NCBI RefSeq assembly: GCF_007990775.1
Contig: NZ_BJXB01000001.1
Location: 447,065 to 511,064, forward strand
DNA from: Deinococcus cellulosilyticus NBRC 106333 = KACC 11606
GTDB lineage: Bacteria; Deinococcota; Deinococci; Deinococcales; Deinococcaceae
Reading direction: 5' to 3'
Length of the DNA stretch: 64,000 bases
Shown here piece after piece: positions 8,486 to 17,297 of this stretch; positions within the stretch are counted from its first letter, which is position 1, and each line of letters opens with the position of its first letter. The notes beneath the pieces are model-generated. The model had not been told where the DNA came from, did not search any database, and was given only the letters and a program-made list of their open reading frames with translations. The translations under genes were made by a program, and so were the position numbers.

Positions 8486-8603
8486 GCACCCCTCTGAAGC
8501 TGCAAGATAAAACAAAGTGTACAGCAAGCCAACCTCCAGAAGCGGGTCCATGGGGGTGAAGCAGGGAACTGCCTGAGCACAGGTTCCCTCTCCACAGGAT
8601 GTG

Positions 8604-10370
8604 TCATTTCACAGGGGACTTCAGGTAGGTCCTCCAGCTTCCCAGATCACTGATGTCGGTGGCTCCAATGGTTCCAGCACTTTCGCAGACGAAGCCCAGC
8701 ACAGATCCTCCATCTTCCAGGCGCACCGTGCCAATGCCCAGAGGGGCAGGAATGCCTGCCACAAAGCTGCCAAAATGTTCCACCGGAAGGGACCAGATTT
8801 CCATGTCCACACTGACCCCGCCTTCAGCAACACGAACCATACCAGGACGGTAAGGTGGCCCACCTGCAAGGGCATAGAACCGGTATTCTGCACTGGAGCG
8901 GGTTTTGCGGACCAGACGCCCCCCTCTGGAGGTCAGTTGCCAGTTCAGAGGCAAACCTTCCAGGTGGGCTCCACACACAGCAACCTCGACCTGAGAGGCA
9001 CTGGAGGAGAAAGGGAGAACCTGACCTTCCCAGCGGTGTCCCAGCCTGAGCAATGGAAGGTCCTGATGTGCAGGGGCAAACAAAGTCACACCAAAAGGCA
9101 ATCCAGCCGTCCTGAACCCTGCAGGCAGTGCAATGGCCGAATAATCCAGCAGGTTCATGAAGTTGGTGTAATGGCCCAGGTTGGTGTTCAGCTGAATGGG
9201 ATCATTCAGCAACTCTTCGATGGTGTAGATGGTGCCTGCAGTGGGGGTGAGGATGCAGTCCACCTGTGACCAGACCTGATCGCAGGTCTTTTTCAGCACC
9301 GCCAGTCGTTCCAGGGCTTCAAAAGTGGCTGCAGCTGTAAAATGCTCTCCTTTTGAGATGATGGTGCGGGTCACAGGCAGCAGGGCCTCAGGATGGGACT
9401 GCAGCAGGTCTTTTGCAGTGCGGTACCTTTCTGCCACCCAGGGCCCCTCATAAAGCAAACGGGCAGCATCCAGAAAAGGCTGGAAATCCAGTTCAATGAC
9501 GTTTGCTCCCAGCGTTGTGGTTTTCTCCACAGCTTCAGCAAAGAGTCTCTGGTATTCTGCATCCCCAAAAAATTCCAGCTGGTCTGCTCTGGGAACACCC
9601 ACCCTGAAAGAGGGGAGGGCAGCAAAATCCACACCATGGGGTTTCAGGGACCTGCCAAAAGGATCAGCAGGATCGTTCTGAGCCACCACCGAAAACACTG
9701 CCGCAGCATCCTGGCTGTTCAGGGCAAAAATCGAAACGGTGTCCAGGGTCCGACAGGCCGGAACCACTCCGGTCATGGAGAGCACCCCACGGGTGGGTTT
9801 CAGGCCCACCAGACCATGAAACGCTGCCGGGACACGTCCGGAACCCGCCGTGTCGGTCCCCAGTGAAAAGCTGACCTGCCCAAGGGCAACGGCAACCGCA
9901 GATCCTGAACTGGAGCCTCCAGGAATGTACTCAGGGTTGATGGCGTTACCAGGGATGCCGTAAGGAGAGCGGGTTCCATTCAGCCCGGTGGCGAACTGGT
10001 CCAGATTGGTTTTCCCGACAGGAATGGCCCCAGCGTCAATCAGGCGTTGCACCACAAAAGCACTTTGCTCTGGAAGGTAAGCATAATCTGGACAGGCTGC
10101 AGTGGTGGGGACCCCTGCCAGATCGATGTTGTCCTTGATGGCAAAAGGAATTCCATATAGCGGCAATGCTCCAGGGTCCTTTGCAGCGAGGCCATCCACA
10201 TAAACCTGCAGTTCCTCTCTGGAGAGCCTTTGAATCCACACGTGCTCAGGAGAGGCCGATACAGCCTCATGCACCTGGTCCATCATCTGCGACACAGTGA
10301 ATTTTCCAGTGTGGTAGCCTTCCAGCAGACGGGCAATGGTCATGTTCTCAGGGTTCAGAATCTCAGGCAT
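8604..10370 (-). CDS. atzF: Allophanate hydrolase
   Basis: A 588-aa amidase-signature enzyme with the full allophanate hydrolase layout. Residues about 1-440 carry the Ser-cisSer-Lys catalytic core (GIPFAIKDNIDLAG holds the Lys; GGSSSGSAVAVALG the serines), and about 470-588 the C-terminal domain that handles the N-carboxy intermediate. It hydrolyses allophanate to ammonia and CO2. It is the last gene of the guanidine operon and its start overlaps the carboxylase gene by eight bases, with GGAGGAAC before the ATG. In this operon the allophanate would come from carboxyguanidine deimination. Confidence 0.92.
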   Translation of the reverse strand: MPEILNPENMTIARLLEGYHTGKFTVSQMMDQVHEAVSASPEHVWIQRLSREELQVYVDGLAAKDPGALPLYGIPFAIKDNIDLAGVPTTAACPDYAYLPEQSAFVVQRLIDAGAIPVGKTNLDQFATGLNGTRSPYGIPGNAINPEYIPGGSSSGSAVAVALGQVSFSLGTDTAGSGRVPAAFHGLVGLKPTRGVLSMTGVVPACRTLDTVSIFALNSQDAAAVFSVVAQNDPADPFGRSLKPHGVDFAALPSFRVGVPRADQLEFFGDAEYQRLFAEAVEKTTTLGANVIELDFQPFLDAARLLYEGPWVAERYRTAKDLLQSHPEALLPVTRTIISKGEHFTAAATFEALERLAVLKKTCDQVWSQVDCILTPTAGTIYTIEELLNDPIQLNTNLGHYTNFMNLLDYSAIALPAGFRTAGLPFGVTLFAPAHQDLPLLRLGHRWEGQVLPFSSSASQVEVAVCGAHLEGLPLNWQLTSRGGRLVRKTRSSAEYRFYALAGGPPYRPGMVRVAEGGVSVDMEIWSLPVEHFGSFVAGIPAPLGIGTVRLEDGGSVLGFVCESAGTIGATDISDLGSWRTYLKSPVK

Positions 10371-13300
10371 GTTGTTCCTCCAGAGCGGTGTTCAGCACAA
10401 TGACCTGCTGGCCTGCAGTGACCGCCTGACCGGATTGCGATCCAACAAAGTGCACCACGCCATCCACCGGGGTCTGAACGGCGAATTCGGTTTTCATGGA
10501 CTCCACCACGAACAGGGTGTCACCTGCCTGCACCTGCTGTCCTTCTTTCACCCGCACCTCCCACATGCTGCCCGAAACCGGACTGGCCACCACTTTTGAG
10601 TGCTCGGGAAGGTCAAGTTCATCCGGGCTGGTGTAGCTGCCCGATGCGGTTTCCGAGATGTATTCATGGAGCCCTGCGGCCCTCCAGCGTTCACGTTCTG
10701 CCTCAAAAGATGCCTGTTGCGTGGTTTTGAATGCAGCAATGGACGCTGCCTCCTGCTGCAAGAAAGCGTTGTATTCTCGCAGGTTGAGTTTGCCTTCTTC
10801 TATGCGAAGCTGGTAGCGGCCCGACAGAAAGTCCGAGCGCATGTCCAGCAGTTCCTGCTCGCTGACCTCAAAAAAACGGATCTGGTCAAAGAAACGCAGG
10901 AGCCAGGGTTTCTGGAAATCCCGGGTCTGGTGGTACTTGTTCCACATCTGCACGGTGCGGCCCACAAACTGGTATCCACCGGGACCTTCCATCCCATACA
11001 CACACATGTAAGCCCCGCCGATGCCCACGGCGTTTTCAGGTGTCCAGGTGCGAGCCGGGTTGTATTTGGTGGTGACCAGACGGTGCCTGGGGTCCATCGG
11101 GGTGGCGACTGGAGCACCGAGGTACACATCCCCCAGACCCAGCACCAGATAGCTTGCCTCAAAAACAATCTTTTTGACCTCTTCAATGCTCTCCAGACCA
11201 TTGATTCTGCGGATGAATTCAATGTTGGAGGGGCACCAGGGAGCATCTGGCCTCACCGACTGCATGTATTTCTCGATGGCCAGTTTTGTGGCCGGATCAT
11301 CCCAGGAAAGGGGCAGGTGCACGGTGCGGCTTGGGACTTCCATGTGATCGATGTCGGGCAGCAAGCCTTCGGTTTCACGGAGCACTTCCAGCAGTTTTGC
11401 CCGATCCATCACCGCAGGATCGAAATGCACCTGCAGAGAACGGATGCCCGGAGTCAGGTCCACAATGCCTTCCAGTTGACGTTCCTGCAGGGCGGTCATC
11501 AGGGCATGGACCCGGAAACGCAGGTTCAGGTCCAGCATCAGGGGGCCATACTCGATGAGCAGGTATCGGTCTCCGGCCTGACGGTACACCACAGCAGGAG
11601 CATCTTCACGCTCAGGGAGGGTCTGCAGCATGGGAGAACCCAGTTCTTGCTCAATCAAAGGTGGATCAATGGTTCCAGAGAGGCTCTTGATGCTTTGCTG
11701 CAAAGCGGTCTGTCTGGCTCGACCTGCCTCATGACCGATGGGCACAAAACGAATCCTGTCCCCCGGACGCAGCTGCCCGATCTTCCACAGTTCTGCCTCC
11801 ACGATGGTCACCGGGCAGACGAACCCCCCAAGGCTGGGACCATCTGGACCCAGGATCACGGGCATGTCTCCGGTGAAATCCACTGCACCAATCGCATATG
11901 CATTGTCGTGGATGTTGGAAGGGTGGAGTCCAGCCTCGCCCCCGTCCTGTCTGGCCCACTCGGGTCTGGGACCGATCAGGCGCACCCCTGTCCTGCTGGA
12001 ATTGTAGTGCACCTCCCAGCTGGCCTCGAAGAAGGTTTTGATGTCTGAATCGGTGAAGAAATCCGGTGCACCGTGAGGACCATACATTACCCCGATCTCC
12101 CACTCTCCGGTGTACTCAGGGATCAGGGAGGAGGGGGCCTTTTGAAGGGTCTCAAGCTGCCCAGGCTGCAACAGGTTGATGACATCTCCCACCCGCAGAG
12201 TGCGTCCTGCATGACCTCCAAATTGACCCAGCGTGAAGGTGGACTGGCTGCCCAGGTAGTGGGGCACATCCAGACCCCCTGCAAAGGCAATATAGGTTCT
12301 GCATCCAGACTGGACCGAACCCACCGTCAGGGTGCTGCCTGAGGGAACCTGCACCGCTTCCCACATGGGCACGTCCCAACCATCCAGCGTGGCTTTGACA
12401 GGGGCTCCGGTCAGGGCAAGGGTGGTCTCAGAGCGGAATTTCAGGGTGGGGCCTGCCACCGTACATTCCAGACCTGCTGCAGTCTCAGCATTGCCAAGCA
12501 GCCTGTTTGCCATTCTGAAGGCGTAGTTGTCCATGGGGCCACTTGGTGGAATGCCCACATCCCAGTACCCCAGACGACCGGGATCATCCTGCACGGTGGT
12601 CTGCACCCCACCATCAAGCACTTCAATGCCTCTGGACTGGTAGGTGAAGGTGTTCAGGTAGCGGGTGGTCTGATGACCCTCCAGGAACACCTCGTCTTTC
12701 ACAATGGCCTGCAGATAATCAAGGTTCGTTTCAATGCCCATCAGACGGGTTTGCCCCATTGCAGCACTCAGTTTTTCAATGGCCGCTTCACGGGTCTCTG
12801 CATGGACGATCAGTTTCCCGATCATGGGGTCGTAAAAGGCAGGCACATTTGAACCTGTTTTCACCCAGGTTTCCCCCCGCACATCCTCTGGAAACTGCAC
12901 TTCGGTCAACAGACCTGCGCAGGGCTGGAAATTCTTGGCGGGATCTTCGGCATACAGACGCACCTGCACAGAAGCACCGGAAGGTTCTGGAGCCACCAGT
13001 TCTGGAAGGTCACCGGCTGCCAGCTGGACCATCCAGGCCACCAGATCCACCCCGGTGACCTCCTCTGTCACACCGTGCTCGACCTGCAGGCGGGTGTTGA
13101 CCTCCAGAAAATAATATTCGCCGGTTTTTGAGTCCAGCACAAATTCCACTGTGCCTGCAGACCTGTAGTTCACCGCACGACCCAGCCTGAGGGCTGCCTC
13201 AAACAGCCCCTCCCTCTGGGAGGGTGTCAGATTGGGGGCAGGGGTTTCCTCGATGACCTTCTGGTTGCGCCGCTGCACCGAGCAGTCCCGTTCTCCCAGA

Positions 13301-13965
13301 GCAATCATGTGGCCCTTCCCATCCCCGAACAGCTGCACTTCGATGTGACGGGCATGCTCCACGTACTTCTCCAGATAGATGCCAGAATCCTTGAAGTTGG
13401 CCTGGGCCAGACGGACCACGTTGCTGTAGGCATCGTGCAGCTCGTCTTCCGTCCAGATCAGGCGCATCCCGATGCCCCCTCCGCCTGCGGTGCTTTTCAG
13501 CATCACCGGAAACCCGATGCGGCGGGCTTCCTGCAAGGCCTCTTCCGGGCTGCTGAGCAGTTCGGTTCCGGGAAGCAGGGGTGCACCCTGGGCCAGCGCA
13601 ATCTCCCTCGCTTTGTGCTTTAAACCAAAAGCCCGCATCTGGTCGGCAGTGGGACCAATGAAGGCAATACCAGCATCTTCACAGGCCTGGGCAAACTCGG
13701 GGTTCTCGGACAGGAAACCATAGCCGGGATGAATGGCCTCTGCACCACTGAATTGGGCAACCTCCAGAATTTTGTCGGCAAGCAGGTAACTCTGGCTTGC
13801 AGGTCCGCCCCCCACACAGTAGGCTTCATCGGCCAGTTGCACATGCAGGGAATCCTGGTCGGCCTCGGAATACACAGCGACAGACTGAACCCCCAGTTTC
13901 TTCAGGGTGCGGATGATCCGGCAGGCGATCACGCCACGGTTGGCAATCAGGACTTTTTTGAACAT
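10363..13965 (-). CDS. Guanidine (urea-type) carboxylase, biotin-dependent
   Basis: A 1200-aa multidomain enzyme: biotin carboxylase (starts KVLIANRGVIACRI; ATP-grasp TAGGGGIGMRL; EVNTRLQVEHGVTEEVTG), KipA- and KipI-like carboxyltransferase domains in the middle, and a C-terminal biotinyl domain with the lysine in VVESMKTEF. It was long called urea carboxylase. Copies next to DUF1989 genes and a guanidine-I riboswitch are now known to carboxylate guanidine. The start at ATG 13965 has GAGG upstream; a longer frame reaching 14055 would include repeat DNA. The context strongly favours guanidine as substrate. Confidence 0.9.
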   Translation of the reverse strand: MFKKVLIANRGVIACRIIRTLKKLGVQSVAVYSEADQDSLHVQLADEAYCVGGGPASQSYLLADKILEVAQFSGAEAIHPGYGFLSENPEFAQACEDAGIAFIGPTADQMRAFGLKHKAREIALAQGAPLLPGTELLSSPEEALQEARRIGFPVMLKSTAGGGGIGMRLIWTEDELHDAYSNVVRLAQANFKDSGIYLEKYVEHARHIEVQLFGDGKGHMIALGERDCSVQRRNQKVIEETPAPNLTPSQREGLFEAALRLGRAVNYRSAGTVEFVLDSKTGEYYFLEVNTRLQVEHGVTEEVTGVDLVAWMVQLAAGDLPELVAPEPSGASVQVRLYAEDPAKNFQPCAGLLTEVQFPEDVRGETWVKTGSNVPAFYDPMIGKLIVHAETREAAIEKLSAAMGQTRLMGIETNLDYLQAIVKDEVFLEGHQTTRYLNTFTYQSRGIEVLDGGVQTTVQDDPGRLGYWDVGIPPSGPMDNYAFRMANRLLGNAETAAGLECTVAGPTLKFRSETTLALTGAPVKATLDGWDVPMWEAVQVPSGSTLTVGSVQSGCRTYIAFAGGLDVPHYLGSQSTFTLGQFGGHAGRTLRVGDVINLLQPGQLETLQKAPSSLIPEYTGEWEIGVMYGPHGAPDFFTDSDIKTFFEASWEVHYNSSRTGVRLIGPRPEWARQDGGEAGLHPSNIHDNAYAIGAVDFTGDMPVILGPDGPSLGGFVCPVTIVEAELWKIGQLRPGDRIRFVPIGHEAGRARQTALQQSIKSLSGTIDPPLIEQELGSPMLQTLPEREDAPAVVYRQAGDRYLLIEYGPLMLDLNLRFRVHALMTALQERQLEGIVDLTPGIRSLQVHFDPAVMDRAKLLEVLRETEGLLPDIDHMEVPSRTVHLPLSWDDPATKLAIEKYMQSVRPDAPWCPSNIEFIRRINGLESIEEVKKIVFEASYLVLGLGDVYLGAPVATPMDPRHRLVTTKYNPARTWTPENAVGIGGAYMCVYGMEGPGGYQFVGRTVQMWNKYHQTRDFQKPWLLRFFDQIRFFEVSEQELLDMRSDFLSGRYQLRIEEGKLNLREYNAFLQQEAASIAAFKTTQQASFEAERERWRAAGLHEYISETASGSYTSPDELDLPEHSKVVASPVSGSMWEVRVKEGQQVQAGDTLFVVESMKTEFAVQTPVDGVVHFVGSQSGQAVTAGQQVIVLNTALEEQHA

Positions 13966-13985
13966 TTTAGGGACCTCATGGGTGG

Positions 13986-14052
13986 AAGGCAGAAGGCAGA
14001 AGGCAGAAGGCGATTGGACCCACATCTGTAGGGGCGGGCCGCTGGCTCGCCC
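13986..14052. repeat. AGGCAGA tandem repeat and GC-rich hairpin repeat, copy 1
   Basis: Positions 13986-14011 contain a 7-base unit (AGGCAGA) repeated about three times. At 14027-14052 lies a 26-base GC-rich sequence that begins TGTAGGGGCGGGCC and ends GGCTCGCCC and can fold into a hairpin. The same 26 bases recur at 15567-15592. It looks like a REP-type intergenic element; it separates two genes of one operon. Confidence 0.65.
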
Positions 14053-14076
14053 CATGACGGCAGAAATCGGAACAAT

Positions 14077-14724
14077 TCAATCCCAGATCAAAAGCCGCAC
14101 AGGCGTCGGGTTGTACGCATTGCACGGGTTGTTGAGCTGGGGGCAATTGGAGATCAGCACCACCACGTCCATCTCTGCCCTGAGTTCCACGTACTTGCCG
14201 GGAGCAGAAATGCCATCGTCAAACTTCAGACCTCCGTCCGGAGTGACCGGGACATTCATGAAGAAGTTGATGTTGTGGGTGATGTCCCGTTTGGTAAGGC
14301 CCAGGTCATGGTTGCAGGGGCTGTGGGACAGGGCGTGCAGGAAGCTGTCCCGGCAGTTGTGCATGGGGCGTTTTTCCAGCGCGTAACGCACTGTGTTGCT
14401 CTCTGCGGCGCAGGCCCCTCCCAGAGTGTCGTGCCGTCCACAGGTGTCTGCGGTGATGGTCAGGAGCACATTGCCCTCGGTGGAGATCAGTTTTGATCCG
14501 GTGGTCAGGTAGATGTTGCGCTGCCTTGCGATGGTCTGCACCGCGTCATAACGGTCTTCCGCGTCATGGGCGTTGTAAAAGAGGGTGTCCACGGCCTGAT
14601 TGCCTTCGAGGTCTTCAATGCGGAAAGTCTGGCCTTTTCTGATCAGGTGCATCCAGGATTCTCCCGAGAGGCACACTTCGTTCACCAGGGCTTTTGCAGG
14701 GTTCAGTTCACTGGCCGTCAGCAT
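14077..14724 (-). CDS. DUF1989 protein, carboxyguanidine deiminase subunit (urea carboxylase-associated protein 2)
   Basis: A 215-aa DUF1989 protein. The motif TADTCGRHDTLGGACAAESN has conserved cysteines and histidine expected for metal binding or catalysis. In known guanidine operons two DUF1989 proteins form a heteromeric deiminase that turns carboxyguanidine into allophanate and ammonia. The ATG follows directly on the stop codon of the sister gene (TAAATG), with GGAGGT inside that gene's end, so the two subunits are made in a coupled way. Confidence 0.85.
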   Translation of the reverse strand: MLTASELNPAKALVNEVCLSGESWMHLIRKGQTFRIEDLEGNQAVDTLFYNAHDAEDRYDAVQTIARQRNIYLTTGSKLISTEGNVLLTITADTCGRHDTLGGACAAESNTVRYALEKRPMHNCRDSFLHALSHSPCNHDLGLTKRDITHNINFFMNVPVTPDGGLKFDDGISAPGKYVELRAEMDVVVLISNCPQLNNPCNAYNPTPVRLLIWD

Positions 14725-15450
14725 TTACAGACCTCCATACAGGCGTTCGGTGTTGATGAAAGCTCTGGCGTTCTGTTCGCAGTGGGTGCGGCACACGTCA
14801 TCTTCGGCAGCCAGTTCGCCTTTCCAGACGGTCAGTTTCACGGCTGCAGGGCTGTAGGTGGGTCGGGTGTCCAGGGGGTGGGGTGCAGTGGAGAGCACCA
14901 CCAGAACTTCCATGTCGAAGCGCAGGTCCACATGATCGCCTGCTCTGGAATGACCTTCATTGAAGATCAGGTTCCCTGCCTCGTCGGTGCTGACTTTGGA
15001 AAAGAAATTCACCGGAGCAACGAGATCCCGTTTGCCCAGGCCCCATTTGCCCAGTTCGATCAGGATGCCGTCTTTTGCATTCCGGTGCATGTCGTTGCGG
15101 TACTCCTGAAAATTGCGCTCCCCGTAGAGTTCCCGGATGAGTCGGGCATCGCTCATCCCGCAGAGGGTGTCGTGCCAGCCCACACTGTCACCGGTGATCG
15201 AGCACAGCACCCGTCCCATGTCGGAATACAGCACGTTTCCAGTGGTCAGGAAGGCGGTGTGCTGGCCTTTGAGGGTATCGGGCATGTTGTAGCGCTCAAG
15301 TTTCTCTTCCCGGTTGTAGACCAGAAAGGTGACATTCGCGCCTCCTTCCAGATCAGTCAAACGCATGTGAGTCCCCCGGCGCAGCACCCCGGACCAGTGG
15401 TTTCCGCCGGGAACAATTTCCTCGAACAGCATTTTTTCCTGTGGGATCAT
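14725..15450 (-). CDS. DUF1989 protein, carboxyguanidine deiminase partner subunit (urea carboxylase-associated protein 1)
   Basis: A 241-aa DUF1989 paralogue of the next gene. Where the partner has DTCGRHDTLGGAC, this one reads DSVGWHDTLCGMS: the histidine and aspartate are kept but both cysteines at those positions are changed. This suggests that the pair works as one active and one structural or shared-site subunit. The ATG at 15450 has GGAGG at good spacing; longer frames lack one. It follows the ABC transporter genes after a gap holding a REP-like repeat. Confidence 0.85.
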   Translation of the reverse strand: MIPQEKMLFEEIVPGGNHWSGVLRRGTHMRLTDLEGGANVTFLVYNREEKLERYNMPDTLKGQHTAFLTTGNVLYSDMGRVLCSITGDSVGWHDTLCGMSDARLIRELYGERNFQEYRNDMHRNAKDGILIELGKWGLGKRDLVAPVNFFSKVSTDEAGNLIFNEGHSRAGDHVDLRFDMEVLVVLSTAPHPLDTRPTYSPAAVKLTVWKGELAAEDDVCRTHCEQNARAFINTERLYGGL

Positions 15451-15566
15451 GGTTTTCCTCCAATGTTCGCCCTGAGACACGGCTCTGGCCGGGTCTGGGA
15501 TGGATGTGGGCAAGGTTGCCCTTCAGGTTTGTTTTTCTGGTGGAACGATTTGGCGTGAAAATGTTG

Positions 15567-15592
15567 TGTAGGGGCGGGCCGCTGGCTCGCCC
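15567..15592. repeat. GC-rich hairpin repeat, copy 2
   Basis: An exact second copy of the 26-base sequence at 14027-14052, also in an intergenic gap of the same operon and in the same orientation. The two halves (GGGCGGGCC and GGCTCGCCC) can pair with one G-T wobble around a 3-base loop. Likely a REP-type element that may affect transcript stability or termination. Confidence 0.7.
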
Positions 15593-15598
15593 TCTGGA

Positions 15599-16444
15599 TT
15601 ACCCTGCCTGCATCTTCGTCGAAAGTTTCCGCAGCAAATCCTCATCCGTAGAAGTTCCAGCGGTTTCCCGGATGCGGGCCAGAATGCGTTCCCGCAGGTC
15701 ATAAAATGCTGCAGAGAATTTCATCTCCCGGGTTCTGAACCGTTCAAAGGGGACGTCGTACACGCTGTCGATGCGTCCGGGTCTGGGGGCGAGCACCAGA
15801 ACTTTGTTGCCCAGATAGACGGCCTCGTCCACATCGTGGGTCACAAAGAGGATGGTGGTGCCTTCCATCAGATACACGTGGCGGATCAGGTCATGCATGA
15901 CCTCGCGGGTCTGGGCGTCAAGTGCCCCAAAAGGTTCGTCCATCAGGAGGATTTTGGGTCGGGTGATGAGCGCTCTGGCAATCGCTACCCGCTGTTGCAT
16001 CCCTCCAGAAAGCTGGGAGGGGTAGGCGTCTCTGGAGGTCTCCAGGCCCATCAGTTGAATCAGCATGCTGGCGCGGTATCCGGCTTCCAGCAGCACATCG
16101 GGATTCTGGCGGCTGAATCTGGGAACGCTGTACGGATACACAATGTTCTCGTAGACCGTGAGCCAGGGGTACAGGCTGTAATTCTGGAAGACCATCCCTC
16201 TGTCCATGCCGGGGCCACGCACAGGTTTTCCCAGCACCGTGACCTCGCCTTCGGTGAAGTGTTCCAGACCTGCAATGATGCGCAGCAGGGTGGATTTCCC
16301 GCAACCGGATGCGCCCACCAGCGTGATGAAGTCGTTTTCGAAGACCTCGAATTCGATGTTGGAAAGTGCCGTGAAGCTCTTTTTGCCCTCTCCAAACCGT
16401 TTTCCGAGGCCATCCAGCGTGATGATGGGGGTGCTCTGGGTCAT
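15599..16444 (-). CDS. ABC transporter ATP-binding protein (guanidine/urea import)
   Basis: A 281-aa ATPase of the nitrate/taurine/sulfonate importer class. It has Walker A GASGCGKST (residues 44-52), signature LSGGMQQR, Walker B ILLMDEPFGALD and the H-loop FVTHDVDEAV. The start lies one base from the end of the permease gene. Together with the permease and substrate-binding protein it forms an importer that the riboswitch and downstream enzymes assign to guanidine or a related compound. Confidence 0.9.
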   Translation of the reverse strand: MTQSTPIITLDGLGKRFGEGKKSFTALSNIEFEVFENDFITLVGASGCGKSTLLRIIAGLEHFTEGEVTVLGKPVRGPGMDRGMVFQNYSLYPWLTVYENIVYPYSVPRFSRQNPDVLLEAGYRASMLIQLMGLETSRDAYPSQLSGGMQQRVAIARALITRPKILLMDEPFGALDAQTREVMHDLIRHVYLMEGTTILFVTHDVDEAVYLGNKVLVLAPRPGRIDSVYDVPFERFRTREMKFSAAFYDLRERILARIRETAGTSTDEDLLRKLSTKMQAG

Positions 16445-16445
16445 G

Positions 16446-17294
16446 TCAGTTCCTCAGGTACAGGTATTTGAAGGCCTGGCGGTGAATGAAACGGAACACC
16501 TGATCGGTCAGGAGGCCAATCACGCCGATCAGCAAGATGCCCACGAAGATCTTGTCTGTCTGCAGGAAACGCTGGGCTTTCAGGATGGAGAACCCCAGAC
16601 CGGAGCTTGCTGCCACCAGTTCTGCCACCACCAGATACGTCCAGGCCCAGCCCATGGTGATTCTCAGGGTGTCCATCAGGGCGGGTTTGGTGGCTGGAAG
16701 AATCACGTGCTGGATGATTTCGGACCGGGTGTTGCCCATGGTCTGGGCGGCTTCGATCTGGGCCATCGGCACCCGGCGCACGTCTTCTGCGACCATCAGG
16801 ACCATCTGGAAGAAAGTCCCAATGAAGATGATGGCAATTTTGGAGCCTTCATCAATCCCGATCCACAGCATCACCAGGGGCACGAAGGCCACGGCAGGCA
16901 TGTAGCGGATGAAGTCGGTGAGGGGTTCAAGCAGGGCCTGCACCACCTTTGAGGTTCCAATCAGGAATCCCAGAGGCACAGCAATCACCGCAGAGAGGAA
17001 CCATCCAGCCATCACCCGGTACACGCTGATCCCGATGTCCTGCATCAGGTTTTCGTCGGTGTACCAGCTTTGCAGGCGTTCCAGCACGGCTGCGGGGTTG
17101 GGGAGGAAAACAGGATTCACGCTGCCCAGTTTGACCACGATGGACCATGCGACCAGAGGCAGCACCAGACCCAGCACAGCCAGACCCCAGTAAGCCCTGC
17201 GGCTCAGCGGACCCCGGATGCTCCAGGGACTGGGACGCCATCCGCCTCTGGTGGTCTGTTTGATTTCGTTTTTCCCTGCCTGGTTGATGGTCAT
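16446..17294 (-). CDS. ABC transporter permease (guanidine/urea import)
   Basis: A 282-aa inner-membrane permease of the SsuC/TauC type with six hydrophobic segments. The cytoplasmic coupling loop is seen at about residues 190-215 (QIEAAQTMGNTRSEIIQHVI, the EAA motif). The N-terminus is basic and disordered. The gene lies three bases after the substrate-binding protein gene and one base before the ATPase gene, so the three are cotranscribed. Confidence 0.9.
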   Translation of the reverse strand: MTINQAGKNEIKQTTRGGWRPSPWSIRGPLSRRAYWGLAVLGLVLPLVAWSIVVKLGSVNPVFLPNPAAVLERLQSWYTDENLMQDIGISVYRVMAGWFLSAVIAVPLGFLIGTSKVVQALLEPLTDFIRYMPAVAFVPLVMLWIGIDEGSKIAIIFIGTFFQMVLMVAEDVRRVPMAQIEAAQTMGNTRSEIIQHVILPATKPALMDTLRITMGWAWTYLVVAELVAASSGLGFSILKAQRFLQTDKIFVGILLIGVIGLLTDQVFRFIHRQAFKYLYLRN

Positions 17295-17297
17295 GGG

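Noticed and set aside
10600..12048. Long rightward frame opposite the guanidine carboxylase
   Set aside because: Antisense shadow of the carboxylase gene, whose domains are unambiguous.
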